A stretch of DNA of 64,000 nucleotides from Fredinandcohnia onubensis (lineage in GTDB: Bacteria > Bacillota > Bacilli > Bacillales > Bacillaceae_L): the NCBI RefSeq assembly GCF_031181385.1, contig NZ_JAPSKV010000010.1, positions 62,001-126,000 of the forward strand, written 5' to 3'. Below the pieces are notes generated by a model. It made no database searches. It was not told the DNA's origin and saw nothing but the letters and a program-made list of their open reading frames with translations. The position numbers and the translations under genes were made by a program. Shown piece by piece: positions 8,463-17,947 of the stretch (its first letter is position 1; each line of letters begins with the position of its first letter).

Positions 8463-8501
8463 AAAAAAAGGATGCTCCCAAAGTTATTGGAAACATCCCC
8501 T
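8463..8501 (-). terminator. Terminator of the proBA operon
   Basis: Ten-base-pair stem GGATGTTTCC / GGGAGCATCC (with G-U pairs) followed by seven T, 18 bases after the proA stop. Confidence 0.85.
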
Positions 8502-8519
8502 ATATTTCGTATTCGATTT

Positions 8520-9764
8520 TTACTTGATTTGCCCGTTTCCTCGAATTGTATATTTTGTGGAGGTTAAGGCCTGTAGCCCCATTGGTCCACGAGCATGTAG
8601 TTTTTGAGTACTAATTCCAATTTCTGCACCAAATCCAAATTCAAAACCATCTGTGAACCTGGTTGAAGCATTATGGTAGACAGCTGCTGCATCCACTTCT
8701 GTAAAAAATTTCTCTACATTTTCAACGGTTGAAGAGATAATCGCTTCGGAATGCCTTGTTCCATATTGATTAATATGGGTAATAGCCTCTTCTACATCCT
8801 CAACCACTTTCAAGGCAATTTCTAGCCCTAAAAATTCCGTACCCCAGTCTTCCAAGCTCGCAGGAATAATTCCCTGTCCTACATTTTGGACCGTTTCATC
8901 CCCATGTATTTGAACATCTTTTTCCTGCATGGCTGTTATCAATTCTTGTAAATGCTTAGATGCCCAATCCTTTTGGACAAGAACATTTTCAATTGCATTA
9001 CATACCGATGGACGTTGTGTTTTCGCGTTAATTGCAATCTCAATCGCCATTTTTGGATCAGCTGTTTCATCTATATAAACATGGCAATTTCCTGCTCCTG
9101 TTTCTAATACAGGAACTGTCGAATTTTGTACAACAGTCTGAATTAACTTCGAACCACCACGTGGAATCAACACATCTAGATACTCATTTAACTTGAACAT
9201 TTCCGATGCTGTTTCTCGGCTTGTATCCTCTATTAGTTGAACAGCCTCAACTGGTAGATTACTTAACTCAAGCGCATGCTGGATAACCTTCACAAGGGCT
9301 TTATTTGAATGGATCGCTGTAGAGCTACCACGAAGTAGTACTGCATTTCCCGTTTTTAAACATAAACTTGATGCATCAACCGTCACATTCGGTCTTGCTT
9401 CATAAATCATTCCGATTACCCCTAGAGGAACTCGAACTTGAGCAATCTTAAGTCCGTTTGGACGCTCCCATTCCTCTATTAATTGTCCAATTGGATCCTC
9501 AAGTTTCGTTAATTGAACAAGGGCATCTGCCATATCTTGAATCCGCTGTTCATTTAACTTTAAGCGGTCAAGTAAAGACTCACTCATTCCATTAACTTTT
9601 CCTGCTTGTAAATCCTTGTTGTTTTCTTCCAAAATAAACATTTGCTCTTTGATAAGTTGCTCAGAAATTGTCGAAAGAGCCTTGTTCTTTTGTTCTGTGG
9701 TTGCCTTTGCTAAAAGTGATGTTGCTGATTTTGCCATTTTCCCTTTTAGAATTAACTCACTCAT
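8520..9764 (-). CDS. proA: Glutamate-5-semialdehyde (gamma-glutamyl phosphate) dehydrogenase
   Basis: Second step of proline synthesis: NADPH-dependent reduction of gamma-glutamyl phosphate to glutamate-5-semialdehyde in the cytoplasm. The 414 residues match the family length. Seen: [20 protein letters not shown], the nucleotide region [14 protein letters not shown], and the catalytic Cys in [10 protein letters not shown]; the C-terminus has [21 protein letters not shown]. The start overlaps the last 8 bases of proB (ATGAGTGA), showing translational coupling. Co-regulated with proB by the upstream T-box. Confidence 0.95.
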   Translation of the reverse strand: MSELILKGKMAKSATSLLAKATTEQKNKALSTISEQLIKEQMFILEENNKDLQAGKVNGMSESLLDRLKLNEQRIQDMADALVQLTKLEDPIGQLIEEWERPNGLKIAQVRVPLGVIGMIYEARPNVTVDASSLCLKTGNAVLLRGSSTAIHSNKALVKVIQHALELSNLPVEAVQLIEDTSRETASEMFKLNEYLDVLIPRGGSKLIQTVVQNSTVPVLETGAGNCHVYIDETADPKMAIEIAINAKTQRPSVCNAIENVLVQKDWASKHLQELITAMQEKDVQIHGDETVQNVGQGIIPASLEDWGTEFLGLEIALKVVEDVEEAITHINQYGTRHSEAIISSTVENVEKFFTEVDAAAVYHNASTRFTDGFEFGFGAEIGISTQKLHARGPMGLQALTSTKYTIRGNGQIK

Positions 9765-10884
9765 ACTTAACTCTCCTCTCTTTTTGACTTACCCAATTAT
9801 CTCTATGAATGACAACACGTTGATCACTGTTTAACTTAACCATTGCCTTAGTGCTCGATAATCCTTTAATTTCTAATAATTGATCAGAAGAAAAATTCAC
9901 TTTTCCTTTACCGATTATATCTCCTTTAAGGTTTACAACCTCAACAACATCATTGATTCTAAAATTACCGATAATGTTTGTGACACCTGCAGGTAGTAGA
10001 CTTTTACCGTGCCTTAAAATAGCGGCTGCAGCACCCTGATCAACTTCAATTTTCCCACTTGGAATTGAGTGTAAGGCTAACCACTGCTTCGACGTATTCA
10101 TGCTAGGTCGTGAGGAGTCACCAATATACGTTCCATCCCCTTTTCCTGCAAGGATATCGACAAATTTTTCATCTCCAGAACCGGATCCAATAAACACTTT
10201 TACTCCTAAACCGACTGCTGTCCTTGCTGCCTCAATTTTTGACTTCATTCCTCCAGTGCCTACCTTTGAACCCGCTCCAGAAGCTCCACTTACTAATTCA
10301 TCGTTAATCTCACTGAGGAAGTTGTACCTTTTGGCATTTGGATGTGTTTGTGGATTTTGATCATAAATCCCATTGACATCTGTAATGATAATTAAAAAGT
10401 TAGCATGTACAAGGCCACTTACTAGTGCCGATAACATGTCATTATCTCCAAAGTTTAATTCTTCTAATGATACGGAATCATTCTCATTAATAATCGGTAC
10501 AACATTCCGTTTTAGAAGTTCCGATAGAGTAGCATTAGCATTGTTGTACTGATCCTTGTATAAAAAATTTTGTCTTGTTAACAGTAATTGCGCGGCAACA
10601 ATACCATGCTTTTTAAATTCTTCCGTATACCCTCTAAGTAGAAGTCCTTGGCCCACTGCTGCAGCAGCTTGCTTGCCAGCGACGGTTTTAGGGCGGGAAG
10701 AATAGCCAAGGTCCATAAATCCAGCCGCAACAGCCCCAGATGAAATGAGAATGACTTCATGCCCAAGTTCCTTTAAACGAGCTATCGCATCCACATGTTC
10801 TCTAAGCTTATCGTTACTAAGGCCACCATTTTGATTTGTTAAAGAACTGCTCCCTATTTTGACAACAATTCGCTTCTTCTTCAT
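9757..10884 (-). CDS. proB: Glutamate 5-kinase
   Basis: First, committed step of proline synthesis: ATP-dependent phosphorylation of glutamate. The amino-acid-kinase domain (about 1-255) starts [15 protein letters not shown], with NENDSVS and [12 protein letters not shown] motifs. A C-terminal PUA domain (about 275-375) follows, as in full-length bacterial enzymes. The ATG at 10884, with SD GGTGGTG 6 bases ahead, gives 375 residues; the longer GTG start at 10896 would overlap that SD. Proline feedback sites cannot be judged by eye. Confidence 0.95.
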   Translation of the reverse strand: MKKKRIVVKIGSSSLTNQNGGLSNDKLREHVDAIARLKELGHEVILISSGAVAAGFMDLGYSSRPKTVAGKQAAAAVGQGLLLRGYTEEFKKHGIVAAQLLLTRQNFLYKDQYNNANATLSELLKRNVVPIINENDSVSLEELNFGDNDMLSALVSGLVHANFLIIITDVNGIYDQNPQTHPNAKRYNFLSEINDELVSGASGAGSKVGTGGMKSKIEAARTAVGLGVKVFIGSGSGDEKFVDILAGKGDGTYIGDSSRPSMNTSKQWLALHSIPSGKIEVDQGAAAAILRHGKSLLPAGVTNIIGNFRINDVVEVVNLKGDIIGKGKVNFSSDQLLEIKGLSSTKAMVKLNSDQRVVIHRDNWVSQKERRVKYE

Positions 10885-10911
10885 TTCATTCACCACCCAT
10901 TAATTTCTATA

Positions 10912-11155
10912 AAAAAAGGCCCTTCCATCCCTATAGAAAAGGACGAAAAGACCATGGCTTTCGTGGTACCACCTTTATTGTTACTAGAAACTTCTAGTAA
11001 CCACTCAAAACCTTTAACGCAGGCAACGGTTAGGTTTACCTAACAGTTCTAGGGACAGGTTCAATAGCATTGCAGGTTGTAAAATCTTTCAGCCCATGGA
11101 TTTTACTCTCTTTTACCTGAGGACTACTTACTAGTTCCCTTTCATCACTTCAATT
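10912..11155 (-). ncRNA. T-box riboswitch controlling proBA, probably sensing tRNA-Pro
   Basis: Minus-strand leader with the conserved T-box AAAGGTGGTACCACG (10961-10975), which pairs with the tRNA acceptor end. After it comes a terminator GGTCTTTTCGTCC / GGATGGAAGGGCC with seven T. Upstream is a long Stem I with an AGTAAG internal-loop strand, and opposite it the strand GAACCTG. The CCT (rc of 11057-11059) is the likely specifier, a proline codon, fitting the known Pro T-boxes before Bacillus pro genes. When uncharged tRNA-Pro binds, the antiterminator forms and proBA is read. Confidence 0.9.
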
Positions 11156-11190
11156 TATTAAATTAGTCCGTAAAATTATAGATTAGGAAT

Positions 11191-11219
11191 ATTATGAATC
11201 AAATTTACACTTGTGTCAA
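11191..11219 (-). promoter_or_regulatory. SigA promoter of the T-box-proBA transcript
   Basis: Perfect -35 TTGACA (minus strand, 11214-11219), 17-bp spacer, -10 CATAAT (11191-11196). Transcription would start near 11184, just before Stem I. Confidence 0.85.
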
Positions 11220-11317
11220 TGGAAGACAGCATTAATCAAGAATTACCATTTATAAAGGTACCTTTAAATACAAAACCTACTAATTGATATTTGAATATAA
11301 TTGTCATAGCATTTTAA

Positions 11318-11353
11318 TTGACATAAATAATAACATCTATATAATAATTATTA
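11318..11353 (+). promoter_or_regulatory. ahpCF promoter with overlapping PerR-type box
   Basis: TTGACA at 11318-11323, 16-bp spacer, TATAAT at 11340-11345. The -10 lies inside ATATAATAATTATTA (11339-11353), which agrees with the Per box TTATAATNATTATAA at 12 of 14 defined positions or better. Repressor bound there would block RNA polymerase, matching the known peroxide induction of ahpCF through PerR. Confidence 0.75.
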
Positions 11354-11435
11354 TAAACAAGTATTAATTATAGATTTATTAGTCAATAATGCTAATAATC
11401 TATATTAAATATAAATTAATTGGAGGAATTTTATT

Positions 11436-11999
11436 ATGTCACTTATTGGAAAACAAGTAGAACCATTCACATTACAAGCTTATAGAAATGGTGATTTCAT
11501 CGAGGTTACAGAGGAAGACTTAAAAGGTCATTGGAGTATTGTTTGCTTCTATCCTGCTGACTTCACTTTCGTATGTCCTACTGAACTAGAAGATTTACAA
11601 GAGCAATACCCAGCATTACAAGATCTTGGTGTTGAAGTATTCTCTGCTTCTAGAGATTCTCATTTCACTCACAAAGCATGGCATGATTCATCAGAAGCAA
11701 TTGGTAAAATTACTTATACAATGATCGGTGACCCTGCTCACGTTCTATCTCGTCAATTTGATGTATTAGTTGAAGAACTTGGACAAGCTGACCGTGGTAC
11801 TTTCATCATTGATCCAGATGGTGTAATCCAAGCTGTTGAAATCAATGCAGACGGTATTGGCCGTGATGCAAGTACACTTATTAACAAAATTAAAGCTGCA
11901 CAATATGTTCGTAACAACCCTGGTGAGGTTTGCCCTGCTAAGTGGAAAGAAGGAGAAGCAACACTTAAGCCAAGCCTTGACCTAGTAGGAAAAATCTAA
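11436..11999 (+). CDS. ahpC: Alkyl hydroperoxide reductase, peroxiredoxin subunit
   Basis: A typical 2-Cys peroxiredoxin of 187 residues that reduces H2O2, organic peroxides and peroxynitrite in the cytoplasm. Peroxidatic Cys47 lies in [13 protein letters not shown] and resolving Cys166 in GEVCPAKW. Strong SD (GGAGGAATT) before ATG 11436. First gene of ahpCF, 12 bases before ahpF, its electron donor. Codon choice looks biased to a few codons, as in highly expressed genes. A PerR-like box overlaps its promoter. Confidence 0.97.
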   Translation: MSLIGKQVEPFTLQAYRNGDFIEVTEEDLKGHWSIVCFYPADFTFVCPTELEDLQEQYPALQDLGVEVFSASRDSHFTHKAWHDSSEAIGKITYTMIGDPAHVLSRQFDVLVEELGQADRGTFIIDPDGVIQAVEINADGIGRDASTLINKIKAAQYVRNNPGEVCPAKWKEGEATLKPSLDLVGKI

Positions 12000-12011
12000 G
12001 GAGTGCTTTAA

Positions 12012-13592
12012 ATGATACTAGATGCTGATATAAAGCAACAATTAGCTCAATATCTTCAACTTTTAGAAAGTGATGTGCTACTCAAAGTTAGCGTGGGTTC
12101 TGATAGTGTCTCAAAAGATATGCAGGCTCTTGTTGATGAGTTGGCAGAGATGTCTTCTAAAATTAAGGTTGAGTATGTTCAGTTAGAAAGAACACCTAGC
12201 TTTAGCATCAATCGTATCGGCGAGGATTCTGGTATTACATTCGCTGGAATCCCACTTGGACATGAATTTACTTCATTTGTGTTGGCTCTTTTACAAGTAA
12301 GTGGAAGAGCTCCGAAGATTGATCAGAAGCTAATTGATCAAATAAAAGCTATTAAAGGTGAATACCACTTTGAAACTTATGTAAGCTTAAGTTGCCACAA
12401 CTGCCCTGATGTTGTACAAGCTCTTAACGTGATGAGTGTTCTCAACCCTGGCATCACACATACAATGATTGATGGTTCTGCTTTCAAGGAAGAAGTTGAA
12501 AGTAAGGATATCATGGCTGTTCCAACTGCTTACCTAAATGGAGAAGTTTTCGGTAATGGTCGTATGTCACTAGAAGAAATTCTTTCAAAAGTTGGCAGCG
12601 CACCTGATGCATCAGAATTTGCTGAGAAAGATCCATTTGATGTTCTTGTTGTTGGAGGCGGGCCAGCAGGTAGCAGTGCAGCAGTCTATGCAGCACGTAA
12701 AGGTATTCGTATAGGTATTGTTGCTGAACGCTTTGGTGGCCAAATTATGGATACACTTGGCATTGAGAACTTTATCAGTGTTAAGTACACAGAAGGTCCT
12801 AAGCTTGCAGCAAGTCTCGAAGAACATGTTAAAGAATATAATGTTGATATAATGAACCTACAGCGTGCGAAATGCATTGAAAAGAAAGACTTTGTTGAAA
12901 TTGAACTAGAAAACGGTGCTGTATTAAAAAGTAAAACCGTGATTCTTTCAACTGGTGCTCGTTGGCGTAATGTTAATGTACCAGGTGAAGCAGAGTTCAA
13001 AAACAAAGGCGTAGCATACTGTCCACATTGTGATGGCCCATTATTTGCTGGCAAAGACGTAGCCGTTATTGGTGGCGGTAACTCTGGTGTTGAAGCTGCA
13101 ATTGATCTTGCAGGTATTGTAAAGCATGTAACAGTTATTGAATTTAATTCAGAGCTAAAAGCTGATACAGTGCTTCAAGATCGTCTTTTCAGTCTTCCAA
13201 ACGTAACGGTAATTAAGAATGCACAAACAAAAGAAATTACGGGTACTGACAAAGTAAACGGTATTACTTATGTTGACCGTGATTCTGGTGAAGAAAAACA
13301 CATTGAATTACAGGGTGTATTTGTTCAAATTGGTCTTGTACCAAATACAGATTGGCTTGGTGACACAATCGAACGCAATCGAATGGGTGAGATTGTTGTT
13401 GATAACCACGGTGCAACAAATATCCCTGGTGTATTTGCTGCGGGTGACTGTACAAACAGCCCCTATAAGCAAATCATCATTTCAATGGGATCAGGTGCAA
13501 CTGCATCATTAAGTGCATTTGACTACCTAATTCGAAACAATTGGGATACAACTACAGATGATTCTAGTCAAAAGAATCTGGTCCATCAATAA
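12012..13592 (+). CDS. ahpF: Alkyl hydroperoxide reductase, flavoprotein subunit (NADH:peroxiredoxin reductase)
   Basis: Transfers electrons from NADH through FAD and two disulfides to AhpC. The N-terminal tandem thioredoxin-fold domain carries the C128-HN-C131 centre. The thioredoxin-reductase-like body starts with the FAD motif [16 protein letters not shown] at about 213-228, has the redox pair C337-PH-C340, the NAD motif [12 protein letters not shown], and FAD-binding [15 protein letters not shown] near the end. The 526 residues compare with about 510 in relatives; extra residues are at the C-terminus. SD AAGGAGTG before ATG 12012. Confidence 0.96.
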   Translation: MILDADIKQQLAQYLQLLESDVLLKVSVGSDSVSKDMQALVDELAEMSSKIKVEYVQLERTPSFSINRIGEDSGITFAGIPLGHEFTSFVLALLQVSGRAPKIDQKLIDQIKAIKGEYHFETYVSLSCHNCPDVVQALNVMSVLNPGITHTMIDGSAFKEEVESKDIMAVPTAYLNGEVFGNGRMSLEEILSKVGSAPDASEFAEKDPFDVLVVGGGPAGSSAAVYAARKGIRIGIVAERFGGQIMDTLGIENFISVKYTEGPKLAASLEEHVKEYNVDIMNLQRAKCIEKKDFVEIELENGAVLKSKTVILSTGARWRNVNVPGEAEFKNKGVAYCPHCDGPLFAGKDVAVIGGGNSGVEAAIDLAGIVKHVTVIEFNSELKADTVLQDRLFSLPNVTVIKNAQTKEITGTDKVNGITYVDRDSGEEKHIELQGVFVQIGLVPNTDWLGDTIERNRMGEIVVDNHGATNIPGVFAAGDCTNSPYKQIIISMGSGATASLSAFDYLIRNNWDTTTDDSSQKNLVHQ

Positions 13593-13606
13593 TCCTTTTC
13601 AATAGT

Positions 13607-13645
13607 AAAAGTCGCTATCAACCTAAATGGTTAATAGCGACTTTT
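13607..13645 (+). terminator. Terminator of ahpCF
   Basis: Perfect stem AAAAGTCGCTAT / ATAGCGACTTTT. It is nearly symmetric, so it may also stop transcripts from the minus strand. Confidence 0.85.
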
Positions 13646-13661
13646 AATTCACCTTGATTAA

Positions 13662-13883
13662 TTATATTTTCTTAACAAATTCAGATTTTAATTTCATCGC
13701 AGCAAATCCGTCAATTTTACAATCGATATCATGGTCGCCTTCAACTAAGCGAATGTTTTTTACCTTTGTGCCCTGTTTAAGTACAGAAGAGCTCCCTTTT
13801 ACCTTCAAATCTTTAATAACAGTAACAGTATCTCCATCAACTAATACATTCCCATTTGCATCTTTGATGACTTTAATGATGCC
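13662..13883 (-). pseudogene. Truncated phnA remnant (C-terminal ~73 residues)
   Basis: The minus-strand frame reads [20 protein letters not shown]..., then [12 protein letters not shown] and ends KSEFVKKI-stop. This is the conserved C-terminal domain of PhnA (YjdM) proteins. The N-terminal zinc ribbon (about 40 residues with two CxxC pairs) is absent: the frame runs straight into the 3' end of the multicopper oxidase gene, whose stop lies 10 bases inside. There is no ATG/GTG/TTG start or SD at the 5' end of the remnant. It is best read as a gene fragment left by a deletion or by insertion of the oxidase gene. Confidence 0.75.
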
Positions 13884-15351
13884 CCTGTTGTTCCCCGTTC
13901 GTACCGTTAGTAGGAAGAGTTGTTGGCACTTGCGACTCAGTACCGGGTTCTACTAATAAGAATTGGCCCATCATGCCGTCATCTTCATGTCGCAATAAAT
14001 GGCAGTGATACATCAATGGGAAATGAGGGTCAGCGTGATTGCCAAATTCCACAACAATTCTCACCTTTGAACCATTTGGAATAAAAACAGTATCTTTTCT
14101 TCCCCGCTCATACTCTGAAGGTGGCTTATCATTTATGTCTAGAACTCGAAATGCTGCATTATGAATATGAAAATTATGCGACCATCCAAAGTTGTTGATC
14201 TCCCATATTTCTGTTGCTCCTGCTGGAACAACCTCATCAATACGATACATATCCATTAACTTGTCATTAATCTTATTCTCCATTGTTAGCTTGAATTGAC
14301 GAACTCTAGCATCTTTTGGTGCCTCAATTGGTGGTACGCTTGAAAGTTGCCCAGAGACTTGTGCTGACTCTTTTAATTCAGAGGCTGCTACTATCTTTAA
14401 CAAATCGAATTCACCATTATCTATACCGCTATTTCCACTAAAACTATGGAGAATCGTCTCTTCACCCGGCTCAAATTCTACAACAATTTCCGCACGTTCA
14501 CCTGGACTTAGCATAAATCGTTCTAGGGTTACCGGCTCTTGAAGGAGACCAGCATCGTTTCCTACAAGTTTAAACGCTCTTCCATCACTAAATCCAAAAT
14601 TGTAGGCTCTTGCATTCGAACCATTTAGCAATCGAAAACGGACCTGACTCGTTTTAACTTCAATATAGGGGTCATACGTTCCATTCACAAGTATTTCATC
14701 ACCAAGTGTACCAAATACTCCCTCTTCATCCTCTGTTAATTGTCCCTCATTCGTAAACAATTTATCTTGTATAATGAGTGGAATATCATCTACCCCATAT
14801 TCAGAAGGAAGTTTTTTTGAGTCCTCATCATCGATGATGAACATGCCTGCAAGTCCCTTATATACATGCTGGGCTGTTTTTCCATGTAAGTGAGGATGGT
14901 ACCATGTGGTTGCAGATGGTTGATCAATCGTCCAATGGGGAGTCCACGTTTCCCCGGCATCAACCATTTGATGTGGACCTCCGTCCATTTTGGCTGGCAA
15001 TCTCATCCCATGCCAGTGTAGAGTCGATGGTTCGTTCAAACTATTTACAACGTTAAAAGAAACCTTGTCCCCACGAGAAGCCCTAATCGTTGGACCTAAA
15101 TAGGACCCATTGATACCCCAAGTATCCGTAATCTTACCTGGTAACAATTCTGTCTCTCCCGTTTGCATGGTCAATGTAAAGTTTTTTGTACCATCAGCCT
15201 CGATTATAGGCTCTACAAGCGGTGGAAGTTTTAATGGTTGCTCAAAGTCTAGCTTTCCCACATTTGTGATAATATCTTCTTTACCACAACCTGCTAGACT
15301 AACGATAAGTAACATACTAAAAAATGCGAAAATTCTATTATATGACCTCAA
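13873..15351 (-). CDS. Multicopper oxidase, lipoprotein (CueO/laccase-like)
   Basis: A 492-residue secreted protein anchored by a lipobox (LAGC at 19-22) after a hydrophobic signal peptide. Copper-binding motifs are complete: [19 protein letters not shown] and [14 protein letters not shown] near the C-terminus, giving the type 1 and trinuclear copper sites. Enzymes of this type oxidise Cu(I), Mn(II) or phenols with O2 and often protect from copper. The start is TTG at 15351 with SD AGGGGAAAAA upstream. Its 3' end abuts the phnA fragment, so the gene may have been inserted here. Substrate unknown. Confidence 0.88.
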   Translation of the reverse strand: MRSYNRIFAFFSMLLIVSLAGCGKEDIITNVGKLDFEQPLKLPPLVEPIIEADGTKNFTLTMQTGETELLPGKITDTWGINGSYLGPTIRASRGDKVSFNVVNSLNEPSTLHWHGMRLPAKMDGGPHQMVDAGETWTPHWTIDQPSATTWYHPHLHGKTAQHVYKGLAGMFIIDDEDSKKLPSEYGVDDIPLIIQDKLFTNEGQLTEDEEGVFGTLGDEILVNGTYDPYIEVKTSQVRFRLLNGSNARAYNFGFSDGRAFKLVGNDAGLLQEPVTLERFMLSPGERAEIVVEFEPGEETILHSFSGNSGIDNGEFDLLKIVAASELKESAQVSGQLSSVPPIEAPKDARVRQFKLTMENKINDKLMDMYRIDEVVPAGATEIWEINNFGWSHNFHIHNAAFRVLDINDKPPSEYERGRKDTVFIPNGSKVRIVVEFGNHADPHFPLMYHCHLLRHEDDGMMGQFLLVEPGTESQVPTTLPTNGTNGEQQGHH

Positions 15352-15610
15352 TTTTTCCCCTAACTTTCTCTCTTACCCATACGGTAGTTTAATATATACC
15401 TTGTTTCTAGCCTATTTTACTATCGTTTTTTCTTTATCCATGATGAATCATGGTTTTGTCATAAAATCGACACATTTATTCCACGCATTTTATAATTCAT
15501 CAAACGAACCCTAATTTTTTATCAAGATGATGGAAGCCTCTATCAGACATCTATTTTTCCTTTTATGATAAAATAGTCTAATAGTACCAGAGCTTCATGG
15601 AGGTTTCATA

Positions 15611-16546
15611 ATGAAAGTAAATAAGGGCATATTGTTTGTATTATTGGGTGCTGGATGTTTTGGCTTTACACCGGTTTTTGCGAAATTGGGGTTTAGCTAC
15701 GGCTATTCACTAGGCCAAATCAATATTGTGCAAATGCTGATTTCCTCGTTTTTATTATGGTCTATCACTCTAATTAAACGACCTAGCTTTAAAGGACTTA
15801 CGAAGAAAAATCTTCCTCTAATCATGCTCACCGGATGTTTTACCGGATTAACAAGCATTTTTTATTATGGGGCAATGCAATATCTACCTGCTTCATTGGC
15901 CATTATTTTAATGTTTCAATTCGTTTGGATTGGAATTATTTTAGAATGGATTTTCAGCAAGGTAAAGCCCGCTCCCATCACTGTTTTATCCATTTTTTTA
16001 ATATTAATCGGCGTCTTTTTTGCTTCCAATATTATAAATGGCGACATCCAAGGGCTACCTCTTAAAGGTTTCCTTTTTGGTATTTTATCTGCATTTACTT
16101 ATGCGGGATTTATTTTTTTCAGTGGAAAAGTCGCTGTAGATGTAGACCCATTGGCTCGTACTTCATTAATGGCAACTGGGTCAACCATTTTAATACTAAT
16201 CATATTCATGCGCGACATTCCATCTGTTTTTCCATTAGAGACAAACTTAGTAGCAACAGCCGTTGGTGTATCTTTATTTGGTGCAGTCTTTCCTCCACTG
16301 TTTTTCGCGGTGGGGGCACCATTGGTATCTGGCGGAATTGCAAATATCCTAACATCCATCGAATTACCAATCGCTATCTTATCAGCTAGTATTATTTTGT
16401 CCGAAACAGTCACACCCCTTCAATGGGTTGGAACGGCCACTATATTAGCAGCGATTGCGTTGAATGAACTTGGCGGTAAACTATTTAAAGTCCGAAAGCA
16501 TAATAAAAAGGTTATATATATCGATAAAAACAAACAGCCCCTCTAG
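15611..16546 (+). CDS. EamA/DMT-family transporter
   Basis: A 311-residue membrane protein with about ten helices in two EamA repeats of five: the first starts GILFVLLGAGCFGFTPVFAKL, the second LKGFLFGILSAFTYAGFIF. Members of the drug/metabolite transporter superfamily export or import amino acids, nucleosides or drugs; no substrate can be assigned here. SD GGAGG before ATG 15611. Single gene with its own terminator; the C-terminal tail is short and basic. Confidence 0.85.
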   Translation: MKVNKGILFVLLGAGCFGFTPVFAKLGFSYGYSLGQINIVQMLISSFLLWSITLIKRPSFKGLTKKNLPLIMLTGCFTGLTSIFYYGAMQYLPASLAIILMFQFVWIGIILEWIFSKVKPAPITVLSIFLILIGVFFASNIINGDIQGLPLKGFLFGILSAFTYAGFIFFSGKVAVDVDPLARTSLMATGSTILILIIFMRDIPSVFPLETNLVATAVGVSLFGAVFPPLFFAVGAPLVSGGIANILTSIELPIAILSASIILSETVTPLQWVGTATILAAIALNELGGKLFKVRKHNKKVIYIDKNKQPL

Positions 16547-16565
16547 CAGGAGCTGTTTGTTTTTT
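16528..16565. terminator. Bidirectional terminator between the DMT gene and the larA homologue
   Basis: Stem AAACAAACAGC / GCTGTTTGTTT with T-runs on both strands; it serves the converging + strand DMT gene and the minus-strand acid-sugar operon. The + gene's last codons overlap its 5' arm. Confidence 0.85.
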
Positions 16566-16595
16566 CTATATAATGTCTTGATTCTCAAAGGCCTG

Positions 16596-17849
16596 TTACA
16601 TGGGCAAGAAGTAACCCTTTTCGTCAAACTTCATTTCATGTAGGTCCTCTAGTACTTCAATGTTTTCTCTATCTTTTAATTCATTAAAAATAACTTCAGA
16701 TACATATAGTTCTCCGATATGAAGTGTATTTGGAATTCTTGCAATTCTAGCCTTTTCCGGTGATACACCCCAATTTGCACGGAGTGCTGCTTTTAGAGCT
16801 TCTTGGTCATTATCAAGAATAATTGGGATACTTGCTCGAGCTAAAAATGTACTTGTAATTACATTTTCATTCATTGCTTGATAATCAATTTTTTCAAATA
16901 AGCGCTTTGTAGTTAAGTCAGCTAGGCCAATTCCCAACGCATTTCCATGGCTCGCCTCACTTAAATTTGAAGCAATGACATATTTAATGCTCGGCTTTTT
17001 GGGTTCTTCAACTCCGAGCACCCGGATTCGCCCAATAATATTGGTATCCATTCCTGTCCCACTAAAGTTTTTCCCAATCTCGTCAACGACTAAAATATCC
17101 ATATTTTTGACTGGAAGGCTAGGCATTAACGCAAATGCCTCTTTTAACAATTCTCTTTCACGCTCTTCAACTCGATCTTTTTCGATAGCCTCGATGATGG
17201 CTGTTTCTTCATGAGCGTTTTCAACAATAGCTATACCAAATAAAGTATTTGAATTGGCGATAGCCACTTTGCCGACCTCAGGCATCATTTCGCTAATTCC
17301 TTTAATACCATGTGTATGTAAAGCTAAGGCTTGTTTATGTTTCCCCATTCCAATTGACGCCATTTTCAAAACGCCACTCTCAACCTTGTTTTTAAAATCA
17401 GTATGCGGCTTAACACGCCCCATAACGATAATTCCATCAGCTTGATAAGCGTTCTTATCAATGTAAACAGGGATACCATCAGAGGTTTTGCCCACTTCAA
17501 CAACATCCATCGATGAACGTATTTCACATCCTGTTGATTCCTCCGTGACGCCTAATCCCTCTAGGACTTCAATTTGTCCTTCAGCAGTGGCTCCACCATG
17601 ACTTCCCATTGCTGGAATTATAAATGGAGACGCTCCTCTTTTTTTAATTTCATCTGCAACACTTTTAACGATTAAAGGAATATTGGCGATTCCTCTACTT
17701 CCCACAGTTATCGCAATCTCCATACCTGGTTTAATTTTTTCATCCGCATTTACATGAAGAAATTGCTCTGCAATCGCCCCTGGGATATCTTTAATACTTT
17801 CCGTTTGGAATTTCTGACGTATCTTTGCAACCTTTGGTAAAGTCATCAT
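16596..17849 (-). CDS. LarA-family (DUF2088) nickel-racemase/epimerase homologue
   Basis: A 417-residue protein of the lactate racemase family. LarA proper uses a nickel-pincer nucleotide bound covalently to a lysine, with histidines for proton transfer and Ni binding. Here the likely counterparts are His84 (MGSHGGATAEG), His149 (GRVKPHTDF), Lys162 (ESGVLKMASIGMGKHK) and His171/His178/His180 just after. Last gene of the kinase-pdxA2-larA operon, and LarE, one of the three cofactor enzymes, is encoded nearby. It probably racemises or epimerises a 2-hydroxy acid such as a tetronate so that the kinase can use it. That role is inferred from context; lactate racemisation is less likely. Confidence 0.75.
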   Translation of the reverse strand: MMTLPKVAKIRQKFQTESIKDIPGAIAEQFLHVNADEKIKPGMEIAITVGSRGIANIPLIVKSVADEIKKRGASPFIIPAMGSHGGATAEGQIEVLEGLGVTEESTGCEIRSSMDVVEVGKTSDGIPVYIDKNAYQADGIIVMGRVKPHTDFKNKVESGVLKMASIGMGKHKQALALHTHGIKGISEMMPEVGKVAIANSNTLFGIAIVENAHEETAIIEAIEKDRVEERERELLKEAFALMPSLPVKNMDILVVDEIGKNFSGTGMDTNIIGRIRVLGVEEPKKPSIKYVIASNLSEASHGNALGIGLADLTTKRLFEKIDYQAMNENVITSTFLARASIPIILDNDQEALKAALRANWGVSPEKARIARIPNTLHIGELYVSEVIFNELKDRENIEVLEDLHEMKFDEKGYFLPM

Positions 17850-17947
17850 CCTTGTCTCCTTTACAGAAATACTACTTGTTGATAAAAAATGTTTGTATAC
17901 AAAGTCAGCAAGAGATCTGTTTGACCTCTTGCTTGATATTTTACATA

